A stretch of DNA of 64,000 nucleotides from Candidatus Microbacterium colombiense. GTDB lineage: Bacteria > Actinomycetota > Actinomycetes > Actinomycetales > Microbacteriaceae. Position numbers and translations under genes: made by a program. Position 1 is the stretch's first letter. Every line of letters begins with the position of its first letter. Positions 7,080 to 15,098 of the stretch are shown here, piece by piece. The stretch covers positions 2,170,001 to 2,234,000 of the forward strand of contig CP119308.1 in NCBI GenBank assembly GCA_029203165.1, in the 5' to 3' direction. The notes under the pieces are model-generated. The model was not told where the DNA came from, ran no database searches, and saw only the letters and a program-made list of their open reading frames with translations.

Positions 7080-8405
7080 GTGCAGCGCGTTCCGATCTCC
7101 CCCGTGTCGACTCCGGGGTGGCGCGCATGGGCGATCTGGTCCGTCGGCGTCGCCGCGTACATCCTGGCCATCACCAATCGCACATCGCTCGGCGCCGTCG
7201 GTGTCGAGGCCGCGGATCGGTTCCAGGCCGACGCATCGACGCTGGCGCTCTTCGCGGTGGTGCAGCTCGCCGTGTATGGCGGAATGCAGATCCCGATCGG
7301 CATCCTGCTCGACCGCTTCGGCTCGCGTCCGATCATGACCATCGGCATGTTCCTCATGGCCGCGGGGCAACTCACGATGGCGCTCTCCCCCAGCATCGGC
7401 ATCGCCATCGTGGCGCGTGTTCTTCTGGGAGCCGGTGACGCAGCGATCTTCCCGGCGGTGTTGCGACTGGTCGCCACCTGGTTCCCCGCGCAACGAGGCC
7501 CGCTGATGGTGCAGTTCACCGGCATCCTCGGGCAGACGGGTCAGCTCATCGCGCTGGTCCCCGTCGCCGCTCTCCTGCACGCGACAAGGTGGGACATCAC
7601 CTTCGGAAGCATCGCGGGGCTCGGCGTGCTCTTCACGATCCTCGTCGCGCTGGTGATCCGCAATCACCCGCCCGAGCGCGGGGCCGACGTGTCGGTGAAC
7701 ACCGATACCGGGATGATCAGGGTGGTCACCTCAGCCATCGACACCGGCGTCGGCATCCGCGCGGCGTGGGCACACCCGGGCACTCGCCTCGCGTTCTGGT
7801 CACACTTCACGACGCCGTTCGCCGGCACCGCGTTCGTGCTGCTCTGGGGAATGCCGTTCCTCACGGCGGCCCAAGGGCTCGACACGGCACACGCGGCCGG
7901 GATCATCTCGGTCTACGTCATCGCCGGTATGGCGTTCGGCCCCGTGATCGGCGATCTGTCGCGGCGTCTTCCCAACCACCGCTCGCTCGCCCTGGTGCTG
8001 CCGGCCGTGGGCGTGCAGATGCTCGCCTGGCTGATCGTGATCGCGCTTCCGGGGCCTGCGCCGCTCTGGTTGCTCTACGTTCTCGCCGCGGCTCTCGCGA
8101 CCGGTGGTCCGGCGTCGATGATCGCCTTCGATCACGCGCGCACCCACAACCCCTCGCACCGCCTGAGCACCGCCACCGGGGTCACGAACGCGGGAGGCTT
8201 CATCGCCGCGCTCATCGCGATCTTCCTCATCGGTCTCGCCCTCGACCTGCAGGGCGCGGGCACGCCCGACACCTATTCTCTTGACGCGTTCCGCCTGGCG
8301 TTCCTGATGCCCGTTCCCTTGTGGATCATCGGCGTCGTCTTCATCCTGATCGAGCGCAAGCGCACTCGTATCCGCATCGGACTCGACCCCGAGCGACGGC
8401 GCTGA
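7080..8405 (+). CDS. MFS transporter
   Basis: A 441-aa membrane transporter of the major facilitator superfamily. The N-terminus (SPVSTPGWRAWAIWSVGVAAYILAITNRTSLGAVG) enters the first membrane segment directly; the loop after segment 2 reads QIPIGILLDRFGSRPIM, the classic MFS signature, and segment 4 holds ARVLLGAGDAAIFPA. About twelve hydrophobic segments are seen and the tail is Arg-rich (ERKRTRIRIGLDPERRR). The start is a GTG with GAGGAG about 12 bases upstream, so the exact start is less sure. The gene is monocistronic between the terminator at 6981-7017 and a convergent arginase-like gene 19 bases away. The substrate is unknown. Confidence 0.85.
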   Translation: MQRVPISPVSTPGWRAWAIWSVGVAAYILAITNRTSLGAVGVEAADRFQADASTLALFAVVQLAVYGGMQIPIGILLDRFGSRPIMTIGMFLMAAGQLTMALSPSIGIAIVARVLLGAGDAAIFPAVLRLVATWFPAQRGPLMVQFTGILGQTGQLIALVPVAALLHATRWDITFGSIAGLGVLFTILVALVIRNHPPERGADVSVNTDTGMIRVVTSAIDTGVGIRAAWAHPGTRLAFWSHFTTPFAGTAFVLLWGMPFLTAAQGLDTAHAAGIISVYVIAGMAFGPVIGDLSRRLPNHRSLALVLPAVGVQMLAWLIVIALPGPAPLWLLYVLAAALATGGPASMIAFDHARTHNPSHRLSTATGVTNAGGFIAALIAIFLIGLALDLQGAGTPDTYSLDAFRLAFLMPVPLWIIGVVFILIERKRTRIRIGLDPERRR

Positions 8406-8424
8406 CCGACGCCGGAGGGGCTGC

Positions 8425-9240
8425 TCAGCGCAGGAGGTGCTGGAACGTCTCCACGATGAGTTCGACGCTCAGGTGCTCCGGCACGTCCGGGTCACCGGCC
8501 TCGAACTCCGCCAGTTCCACTCCGCGCACCGAATCAGCCGGCAGCGCTGCGAAGATCGCCGCGATCTGATGCGGGAGCATACCCGCACCGACGCGGTAGG
8601 CCGCGGGGATGTAGCCGGGCTCCAGAACGTCCCAGTCCACGTGGATCCACACCGGCCGCCCGTCGATCAGGTCGAGGATCCGGGCGGGCGTCGACTCTGC
8701 CGGTGGAATCACGGTGACTCCGGCGGATGCGAGCAGCTCGCCTTCCGCGTCGTCGATGTCGCGACCTCCGATGACGATCACCTGGCGAGGATCGAGCCCC
8801 GCGCCGTGACCGCTGTCCCACAGTCCGCAGGCGGCGGCGAGCACCATTCCACCCAGGTAGCCCGAATCCGTCGTGGCGGGGGTGTTGAAATCGCCGTGCG
8901 CGTCGATCCAGAGCACGACGGCGTCCGGGTGACGTTCAGCGACCGTCGGAAGGGTGCCCAGGCTCGCCGCACAGGTGTTGGTGGCGAGCAGCGGAGTCGA
9001 CCCGGCGTCGAACGCCCCACGCACCGCGTCGCGCAGCCCGTGCAACGTACCCTCCGCCTGCGGAAGCGCCTCGGTCCAGTCGTCGACCACGGCAGATGCG
9101 GGCGTTCCCACGATCGTCGGGGTCAGCCCCAGCAGTGCCGACAGCGCATCGGCTGTTCTCCGCGCGCCCACCAGCGCCCCGTCGGTGCGGTCGGCCACGC
9201 GGCCCTGAGAGACGATGAGCGAGAAGGCAGTGGTCATCAC
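8425..9240 (-). CDS. Arginase/agmatinase (ureohydrolase) family protein with an altered metal site
   Basis: A 271-aa protein with the ureohydrolase fold. It keeps D113-A-H115-G-D117 in WIDAHGDFNTP and D202-x-D204 in IHVDWDVLEPG, which supply five of the six manganese ligands of arginase. The sixth, the histidine of GGDHS, is replaced: the matching stretch reads LLATNTCAASLG, with Cys90 at the histidine position. Related actinobacterial proteins are annotated as arginase family with no proven activity. True arginase or agmatinase activity is therefore doubtful. The start may be GTG 9240 or ATG 9237. It converges on the MFS gene and lies 60 bases downstream of no other coupled gene. Confidence 0.8.
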   Translation of the reverse strand: MMTTAFSLIVSQGRVADRTDGALVGARRTADALSALLGLTPTIVGTPASAVVDDWTEALPQAEGTLHGLRDAVRGAFDAGSTPLLATNTCAASLGTLPTVAERHPDAVVLWIDAHGDFNTPATTDSGYLGGMVLAAACGLWDSGHGAGLDPRQVIVIGGRDIDDAEGELLASAGVTVIPPAESTPARILDLIDGRPVWIHVDWDVLEPGYIPAAYRVGAGMLPHQIAAIFAALPADSVRGVELAEFEAGDPDVPEHLSVELIVETFQHLLR

Positions 9241-9300
9241 TCCAGCCTGTCAGGCGATGCGCATCGAGGGCAAAACAGACGGGTCGTGCGCGCGAGCCGA

Positions 9301-10047
9301 TCAGGCACGCCGGGGTGTCCACCCGGAGGGGGTGGGGCCGTCGTTCATGGCGCGCTCGCGATCGGCCTGCGCCGACCATCCTTGGGCGTCGTCCGGCGTC
9401 TCGAAGGCTCCTCGCGCGAGCCGCACACCGACATCTTCGTGATGCATGCGCGGTGCCCCGCCGCGGCGCACCGACGCGCGCACGCTCCACGCGTCATCGG
9501 CGAATCCCCCACCGCGGAAGACGCGATAGTCGTCGTAGCGGACGGGGTCGAGGAGATCCCAGCACCATTCCCACACGTTCCCGAGAGTGTCGAACAGCCC
9601 GTTCAGGTTGGGGAGCTTGCCGCCCACGTTCTGCGGCGCACTCACGCCGTCAGCGCTCGTCCACGCGGCATCGGCGAGTGGAGCGTAGTGCGGGCCGACC
9701 GAACCCGCGCGGCACGCGAACTCCCACTCCCCCTCGGTGGGAAGCCGGAAGCCATCGGCCGTGACATCCCACGACACCTCTTCACCGTCGAAGAGATAGA
9801 CCTGGTCGAGCCCCTCCCATTCCGATGCCGCATTGCACAGATGCACGGCGCGCAACCAACTCAGATCGGCAGCGGGGCGTCGCGGGTGGCGTGAGGGGAT
9901 GCCGAGCACCTCGGTCAGCTGCTCCTCGGTCAGCGGGTAGACGCCGATCTCGTAGGGCAGCAGCGTGACGGTGCGGTGCGTCTTCTGGCGTGCGTCGTGC
10001 AGGACGACCTCGCCCCCGGGTATGCGCCGGAGTTCGATGTCCGTCAT
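9301..10047 (-). CDS. Formylglycine-generating-enzyme (SUMF1/FGE-sulfatase) family protein
   Basis: A 248-aa protein with the FGE-sulfatase fold. Visible family marks are the opening strand ELRRIPGGEVVL, GFRLPTEGEWEFACRAG near the middle, LGNVWEWCWD, RVFRGGGFADD, and the closing GVRLARG. The family includes formylglycine-generating enzymes, EgtB-type sulfoxide synthases and many proteins of unknown role; this one has no DinB domain and no sulfatase gene nearby, so its partner is unknown. The start at 10047 (MTDIELRR) gives the domain start; an in-frame ATG at 10074 would add nine residues. It lies 51 bases after the SGNH hydrolase gene on the same strand and may be co-transcribed with it. Confidence 0.82.
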   Translation of the reverse strand: MTDIELRRIPGGEVVLHDARQKTHRTVTLLPYEIGVYPLTEEQLTEVLGIPSRHPRRPAADLSWLRAVHLCNAASEWEGLDQVYLFDGEEVSWDVTADGFRLPTEGEWEFACRAGSVGPHYAPLADAAWTSADGVSAPQNVGGKLPNLNGLFDTLGNVWEWCWDLLDPVRYDDYRVFRGGGFADDAWSVRASVRRGGAPRMHHEDVGVRLARGAFETPDDAQGWSAQADRERAMNDGPTPSGWTPRRA

Positions 10048-10098
10048 CAATTCAACGCCCCATCGCCGTCTCACGACGACGCGAACCGGACGGGCGTC

Positions 10099-10854
10099 TC
10101 ACGCAGGTGTCCGTTCCACCCATGTCGGGTACTTGGCCGCGCGACCATCTCCGGAGGAGGTGCGTGTCACTCGTCGTTTGACCCACGGCCCGACGAACTC
10201 GCGGTAATACGCCAACCCCGAAGGACCGAGTTCGTACTCCCCGCTCGGCGACCACCAGGTCTCGGGGGGTTCGTACCCGAGCGCGTGGACCACGCGCGCG
10301 GCGACGCGATGATGGCCGGCCGAGTTCATGTGGAGGCGGTCCTGCGACCAGTACTCCGAGCGGGAGAGCTCGGTATCGGGCCAGTTGAGTGCGCGCACCA
10401 CATCGGGCCGGTCCTGCACGCGGCGCAGAACCGCTTCGGACAGGAGATCTCCTCGCCGCTGCACGAGCGACCCCATGGGCAGTTGGCCGCTCGGGTTCGC
10501 TCCCGAGAGCAGGATCAGGGTGACACCCTCCTGATCGCAGCGACGCAGCACGCGGCTGAAGGCATCGGCGATGTGCTCGAGATCCGCCCGCGGACGGAGC
10601 ATGTCGTTGCCGCCACCGTTGAAGGAGAGATGGGTCGGCCGCAGTGCCAGAGCGGGCTCGAGCTGCTGCTCGATGATCGGCCAGGCGAGCTTCCCGCGGA
10701 TCGCGAGATTGGCGTACTGGATGGGGTGCCCTGCGGCATCCGCCCAGCCCTGTGCCGCGAGGTCCGCCCAGCCGCGTTCACGTCCGTCAGGGAGCAGATC
10801 GCCGACGCCTTCCGTGAAGGAATCACCGATGGCCACGAAGCGCACGTCAGTCAC
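10099..10854 (-). CDS. SGNH/GDSL-type hydrolase
   Basis: A 251-aa hydrolase of the SGNH superfamily (esterase, lipase or acyl-carbohydrate esterase activity is typical). Block I is AIGDSFTEG with nucleophile Ser12; block II has the Gly in NLAIRGKL; block III is FNGGGNDM with the oxyanion Asn; block V is QDRLHMNSAGHH, giving the DxxH acid and base near residues 171-174. All four SGNH residues are present, so the enzyme should be active. There is no signal peptide, so it is cytoplasmic. It is followed by the FGE-like gene and preceded by the MFS gene 36 bases upstream, all on the minus strand. Confidence 0.87.
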   Translation of the reverse strand: MTDVRFVAIGDSFTEGVGDLLPDGRERGWADLAAQGWADAAGHPIQYANLAIRGKLAWPIIEQQLEPALALRPTHLSFNGGGNDMLRPRADLEHIADAFSRVLRRCDQEGVTLILLSGANPSGQLPMGSLVQRRGDLLSEAVLRRVQDRPDVVRALNWPDTELSRSEYWSQDRLHMNSAGHHRVAARVVHALGYEPPETWWSPSGEYELGPSGLAYYREFVGPWVKRRVTRTSSGDGRAAKYPTWVERTPA

Positions 10855-10890
10855 CAGGACAGCCTATTCCCGCACGCCGACACCGGGGCG

Positions 10891-12243
10891 TCATCGATCG
10901 TCGAGCGCGAGTCCCTTGCGGTCCGTGAGACCCCAGGCCGCCGCCGCGGCGACCAGGAAGCACGCGCCGAAGACCGCGAACAGCACGGGGGCACCGCCGG
11001 CCAGAAGAAGCACGGGCACCGTGAGGGGCGCGACGATCGAGGCGACCCGCCCGACTCCGGCTGCCCAACCGGCGCCCGTTCCGCGCAGCGACGTGGGATA
11101 GAGCTCCGGCGTCACCGCGTACAGAGCGCCCCAGGCGCCGAGGGTGAAGAACGACAGCGCCATGCCCGCGCCGATGATCGCCGGCTCCGTCACCGCGGTG
11201 CCGAACAGCACGGCCGACACGGTCGCACCGGTCAGGAACACCGAGAGCGTTCCCCTTCTCCCCCACACCTCGATCAGCCATGCCGCCACCGCGTAGCCGG
11301 GCAACTGCGCGAGCGTGATGATCAGGGTGAAGCCGAAGGAGCGGACGAGGTCGAACCCCGCGTCGACGAGAATGCTCGGGATCCAGATGAAGGCTCCGTA
11401 GTAGGCGAAGTTCACGCAGAGCCACACGAGCCAGAGGCAGATCGTGCGCACGCGGAACTCCGCATTCCACAGTGCCGCAAAGCGCGCGCCCGTCGTGGCG
11501 GCCATGGCGCGCGACGGCGGCTCCTTGTGGATCGCGGGCTCGCGTTCGACTCCGGCATCGGTCTCGAAGGCGATGACGATGCGCTCCGCCTCGGCGATCC
11601 GTCCACGCGATGCGAGCCACCGCGGTGACTCGGGCAACCCCCACCGAACGATCAATGCGTAGAGCGCGGGGATCGCGCCGATCGCGAACGCCCACCGCCA
11701 GCCGTCGTCGGACGTGGGGATCACGAAGAACCCGATCAGTGCGGCAGCCGTCCATCCGATCGCCCAGAACGCCTCCAGGAAGACGATCAGACGTCCGCGG
11801 ATGCGAGCAGGAGCGAATTCACTGACATAGGTCGAGGCGACCGGCAACTCGGCGCCGAGCCCGAGGCCCACAAGGAAGCGCAGCACGAGCAGCGCTGCCA
11901 GCCCGGTGACCAGAGAGCTCGCGCCCGTCGCGATGCCGTAGACGAGGAGCGTCAGTGCGAACACCTGACGGCGTCCGTATCGATCGGCGAGGAGGCCGCC
12001 GAGCGTCGCCCCCAGGGCCATCCCGATGAACCCCACCGAGGCGATCCAGCCCGCCTCACCCTTCGTGAGCCCCCACTGCTGAGTGAGGGCGGCCAGGATG
12101 AACGAGATGAGCCCGACATCCATCGCGTCGAGTGCCCAGCCGACCCCGGATCCTCCGACCAGGCGAAGGTGACGGCGGGTGAATGGCAGATCGTCCAGGC
12201 GGGCAGCGAGCGACGCGCGGCTCGGCAGGGCGTTGGTGGCCAT
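10891..12243 (-). CDS. MFS transporter, aromatic-acid/sugar-porter type
   Basis: A 450-aa transporter of the major facilitator superfamily. The N-terminus has LVGGSGVGWALDAMDVGLISFIL, typical of the aromatic-acid/H+ symporter and metabolite/H+ symporter groups. The signature loop is LLADRYGRRQVFAL, segment 4 to 5 reads FLVGLGLGAELPVASTYVSEFAPARIRGR in pieces, which matches the sugar-porter-like motif, and LYPTSLRGTG in the second half is the matching C-terminal motif. The ATG at 12243 (MATNALPSRA) is preferred over an upstream ATG at 12273 because the extra residues are not family-like. The substrate is probably an organic acid; this is inference. Confidence 0.85.
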   Translation of the reverse strand: MATNALPSRASLAARLDDLPFTRRHLRLVGGSGVGWALDAMDVGLISFILAALTQQWGLTKGEAGWIASVGFIGMALGATLGGLLADRYGRRQVFALTLLVYGIATGASSLVTGLAALLVLRFLVGLGLGAELPVASTYVSEFAPARIRGRLIVFLEAFWAIGWTAAALIGFFVIPTSDDGWRWAFAIGAIPALYALIVRWGLPESPRWLASRGRIAEAERIVIAFETDAGVEREPAIHKEPPSRAMAATTGARFAALWNAEFRVRTICLWLVWLCVNFAYYGAFIWIPSILVDAGFDLVRSFGFTLIITLAQLPGYAVAAWLIEVWGRRGTLSVFLTGATVSAVLFGTAVTEPAIIGAGMALSFFTLGAWGALYAVTPELYPTSLRGTGAGWAAGVGRVASIVAPLTVPVLLLAGGAPVLFAVFGACFLVAAAAAWGLTDRKGLALDDR

Positions 12244-12291
12244 GCTCCTCATCGTAGGCGCGATGAGGGGCATGGCCGTGCGACATGTCGC

Positions 12292-13326
12292 TCAGGACTT
12301 GGCGTCGAGCAGGGCACGAACCCGCGGGATCACCTCGGTGCCGTAGAGCTCGATGCTGCGCATCATCGCTTCATGCGACAGCGTGCCCGTCGCGTACTTG
12401 AGGTCGAATCGTCCGAGACCGAGCGTGGTGATCGTGTCAGCGATCTTGGCGGCGACACGATCGGGAGATCCCGCGTAGATCGCGCCTTCCGGGCCGATGT
12501 CGTTCTGGAAGCGCGCACGGCTGTACGCCGGCCACCCGCGCTCCCGACCGATGGTGTTGTTCATCGCCTCGAACCCCGAATAGGCGGCGTCCCACGCTTC
12601 CTCATCGGTATCGGCGATGTGCCCCGGCGAATGCACGGATACGGGATGCGAGGTCGTGCCGAACGACGACACGGAGCGGTGATACAGGTCGACGAAGGGA
12701 CGGAACCGTGCGGCGGATCCTCCGATGATGGCGAGCATCAGCCCCAGACCGTGGCGTGCGACGCGCACGACCGACTCCGGACTTCCGCCGACGCCGACCC
12801 AGGTGCGCAGGCCGTTCTCAGTCTTCGGGAACACGTTCGCATTCTCCAGCGACGCGCGCATCGTTCCCGACCAGGTGACGGGCTCCTCCTTGAGAAGCTC
12901 GACGAAAAGCTCGAGCTTCTGCTCGAAGAGCGCGTCGTAGTCCCTGAGGTCGTACCCGAAGAGAGGGAAGGACTCGATGAAGGAACCCCGCCCGAGGACG
13001 ACCTCGGCTCGCCCTCCGGAGATCGCGTCGAGTGTGGAGAACCGCTCGAACACGCGGACCGGATCGTCGGACGACAGCACGGTCACCGCGGTGCCCAGAT
13101 GGATCTGCGTCGTGCGCGCGGCGATGGCTGCGAGCACCATCTCCGGCGACGACACGGCGAACTCCGTGCGGTGGTGCTCTCCGATGCCGAAGAAGTCCAC
13201 GCCCACCGAATCGGCGAGCACTCCCTGCTCGACGACGTTTCGGATCGTCTGCGCCCCGCTGAGGAGTTCCCCCTCTGCATCGCGCGTGATGTCGCCGAAA
13301 GTGTCCAGTCCGAATTCGATGCCCAT
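12292..13326 (-). CDS. LLM-class flavin-dependent oxidoreductase (luciferase-like monooxygenase)
   Basis: A 344-aa protein with the bacterial luciferase-like TIM-barrel fold. Family marks are the N-terminal strand MGIEFGLDTFG, VDFFGIGEHHR (the GEHH turn near the flavin), LGTAVTVLSSDDPVRVFERFSTLDAISGGRAEVVLGRG split over residues 77-114, and the C-terminal GLGRFDLKYATG. Such enzymes use FMNH2 or F420 as cosubstrate; here the cofactor cannot be decided. No reductase partner is adjacent. An AGGAAGG ribosome site precedes the ATG, and a 12-base palindrome lies directly upstream at 13340-13351. The gene lies 53 bases downstream of the DUF885 gene on the same strand. Confidence 0.85.
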   Translation of the reverse strand: MGIEFGLDTFGDITRDAEGELLSGAQTIRNVVEQGVLADSVGVDFFGIGEHHRTEFAVSSPEMVLAAIAARTTQIHLGTAVTVLSSDDPVRVFERFSTLDAISGGRAEVVLGRGSFIESFPLFGYDLRDYDALFEQKLELFVELLKEEPVTWSGTMRASLENANVFPKTENGLRTWVGVGGSPESVVRVARHGLGLMLAIIGGSAARFRPFVDLYHRSVSSFGTTSHPVSVHSPGHIADTDEEAWDAAYSGFEAMNNTIGRERGWPAYSRARFQNDIGPEGAIYAGSPDRVAAKIADTITTLGLGRFDLKYATGTLSHEAMMRSIELYGTEVIPRVRALLDAKS

Positions 13327-13339
13327 GTCATCCCTTCCT

Positions 13340-13351
13340 ATTCACGTGAAT
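13340..13351. promoter_or_regulatory. 12-base palindrome upstream of the luciferase-like oxidoreductase gene
   Basis: ATTCACGTGAAT is a perfect palindrome that sits 14 bases before the start codon of the oxidoreductase gene, directly ahead of its ribosome site, in the 53-base gap after the DUF885 gene. It is AT-rich against a GC-rich background. The position fits an operator or a site acting on the mRNA leader. No neighbouring regulator gene is evident. Confidence 0.45.
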
Positions 13352-13379
13352 GAACACCGGGGTGGTCACGGGCATTCCC

Positions 13380-15057
13380 TCAGCGCGGCAGCAGCGCGGT
13401 ACGCAGGGTGTCGAGGCCGACGCCGCCCATGTCGAGAGCGCGCTTGTGGAAGGCCTTGAACGAGAACGATTCGCCCTCTGCGCTGCGCACGGCATCGCGG
13501 ACCTGCTCCCAGATGCGCTGTCCGACCTTGTACGACGGGGCCTGGCCCGGCCAGCCGAGGTAACGGTTGACCTCGAACTGCACGAACTGATCCGACATGT
13601 TGACGTTCTTGCGCATGAAGTCGAGTGCGTACTCCGCATCCCAGACGCCGGAGCCGTCGAGACGGGGCTTGCCCAGATGCACACCGATGTCGAGCACGAC
13701 GCGGGCTGCACGCATGCGCTGGCCGTCGAGCATTCCGAGACGATCCGCAGGGTCATCGAGATAGCCGAGCTGCTCCATCAGGCGCTCGGCATAGAGTGCC
13801 CATCCCTCGGCATGCCCGGACGTGCCGGCGAGGAGGCGTCGCCAGGAGTTCAGCTCGGCGCGGTTGTGCACGGCCTGGGCGATCTGCAGGTGATGGCCGG
13901 GGACACCCTCGTGGTAGACGGTGGTGAGCTCGCGCCAGGTGTCGAATTCCGTGACGCCCTCCGGTACGGACCACCACATGCGCCCCGGCCGCGAGAAGTC
14001 ATCGGTCGGACCCGTGTAGTAGATACCGCCCTCTTGCGTGGGGGCGATCATGCACTCCAGGGTGCGGATCGCTTCCGGGATATCGAAGTGCGAGGCTCCC
14101 AGTTCGGCGACGGCCCGGTCGCTCGTCTCCTGCATCCAGCGCTGAAGTGCGTCGGTGCCGACGAGCTTGCGAGCGGGGTCTGCTTCGAGGTGTGCGACGG
14201 CTTCCTCCACCGATGCACCGGGAAGGATCTCGTTCGCGACGGCCGTCTGCTCGGCCACCATACGGGCGAGTTCCTCCCTGCCCCACTCGTACGTCTCGTC
14301 GAGATCGATGGTGGCGCCGAGGAAGCGGCGGGAGTGGAGCGCGTAGAGTTCGCGACCGACGGCATCGACCTCGTTCGCTGCCGGAGCGAGCTCCTCGGCG
14401 AGGAAACGGCGCAGCTCGTCATAGGCCACGCGCGCGGCGGCCGAGTTGTCGGCGAGAGTGCGGGCGAGCGACGCAGGAAGTTGTCCTTGATCGGGCGCCG
14501 CATCCGCGACGAACGCCGCGAAGAAGCCGTCGTCGGCGGTGTATCGGTCGATCTGCGTGGCGACCTCGGCGACCTGCCGACGGGCCGGAGTGACCCCTTC
14601 GGCGATTCCCGTGCGGAGCGTCTCGATGTATCCGCGCAGCGCGCCGGGCACCGCGGCGAGACGCGTCGCGACGACCGCCCAATCATCGGCACTTCCCGTG
14701 GGCATGAGGTCGAACGCCGAACGCACGTCCTGCGCGGCCGACGCGATCACGTTCAGATCGCGCAGGTGCCACCGCGCATCATGGAACTCGAGGTCGAGGC
14801 GCAGCTCCGCGCCCAGGTCGGTCTTCGTGACCTCATCGATGGAATCGACCGGATCGAGCGCATCCAGAGCGTGCGAGCGTGGTGCGGGTCGCGGCGGCGA
14901 TCTCGTCATGCCCCGCAGGGCTCAGGTCGCCGAAGCGATCGTTGACCTCGCTGCGCCCGATGTAGGTGCCGAGCGTCGGGGCGAGTACCGCGATGGTGTC
15001 GACCCACTCATCGGCGACCTTGTCGATGGCGGACGGAGTGCGGGGGGCTGAAGTCAT
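13380..15057 (-). CDS. DUF885 family putative metallohydrolase, reading frame broken by one extra base
   Basis: Together the two frames encode a DUF885 protein of about 558 aa. The first frame starts at ATG 15057 (MTSAPRTPSAIDKVADEWVD) and covers residues 1 to about 62, ending at AAATRTTLA; the second frame continues with ALDALDPVDSIDEV and runs to the stop at 13380. Removing one base near 14872 joins them exactly at the expected place. The C-terminal part contains the probable zinc motif HEGVPGHH, the matching HAEGWALYAE helix and YKVGQ, all family marks. There is no signal peptide. The function is unknown; metal-dependent peptidase activity is suspected for the family. The break is one of several in nearby housekeeping genes and is probably a sequence error. 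Confidence 0.8.
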
Positions 15058-15098
15058 GCGCTCCAGCCTAATCCCCGCCACTCCGTCGCAACGGGACT

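Noticed and set aside
13380..15057. Programmed frameshift in the DUF885 gene
   Set aside because: No slippery heptamer or stimulatory hairpin is evident at the junction, and similar breaks in polA, pyk and gltD argue for sequence errors.
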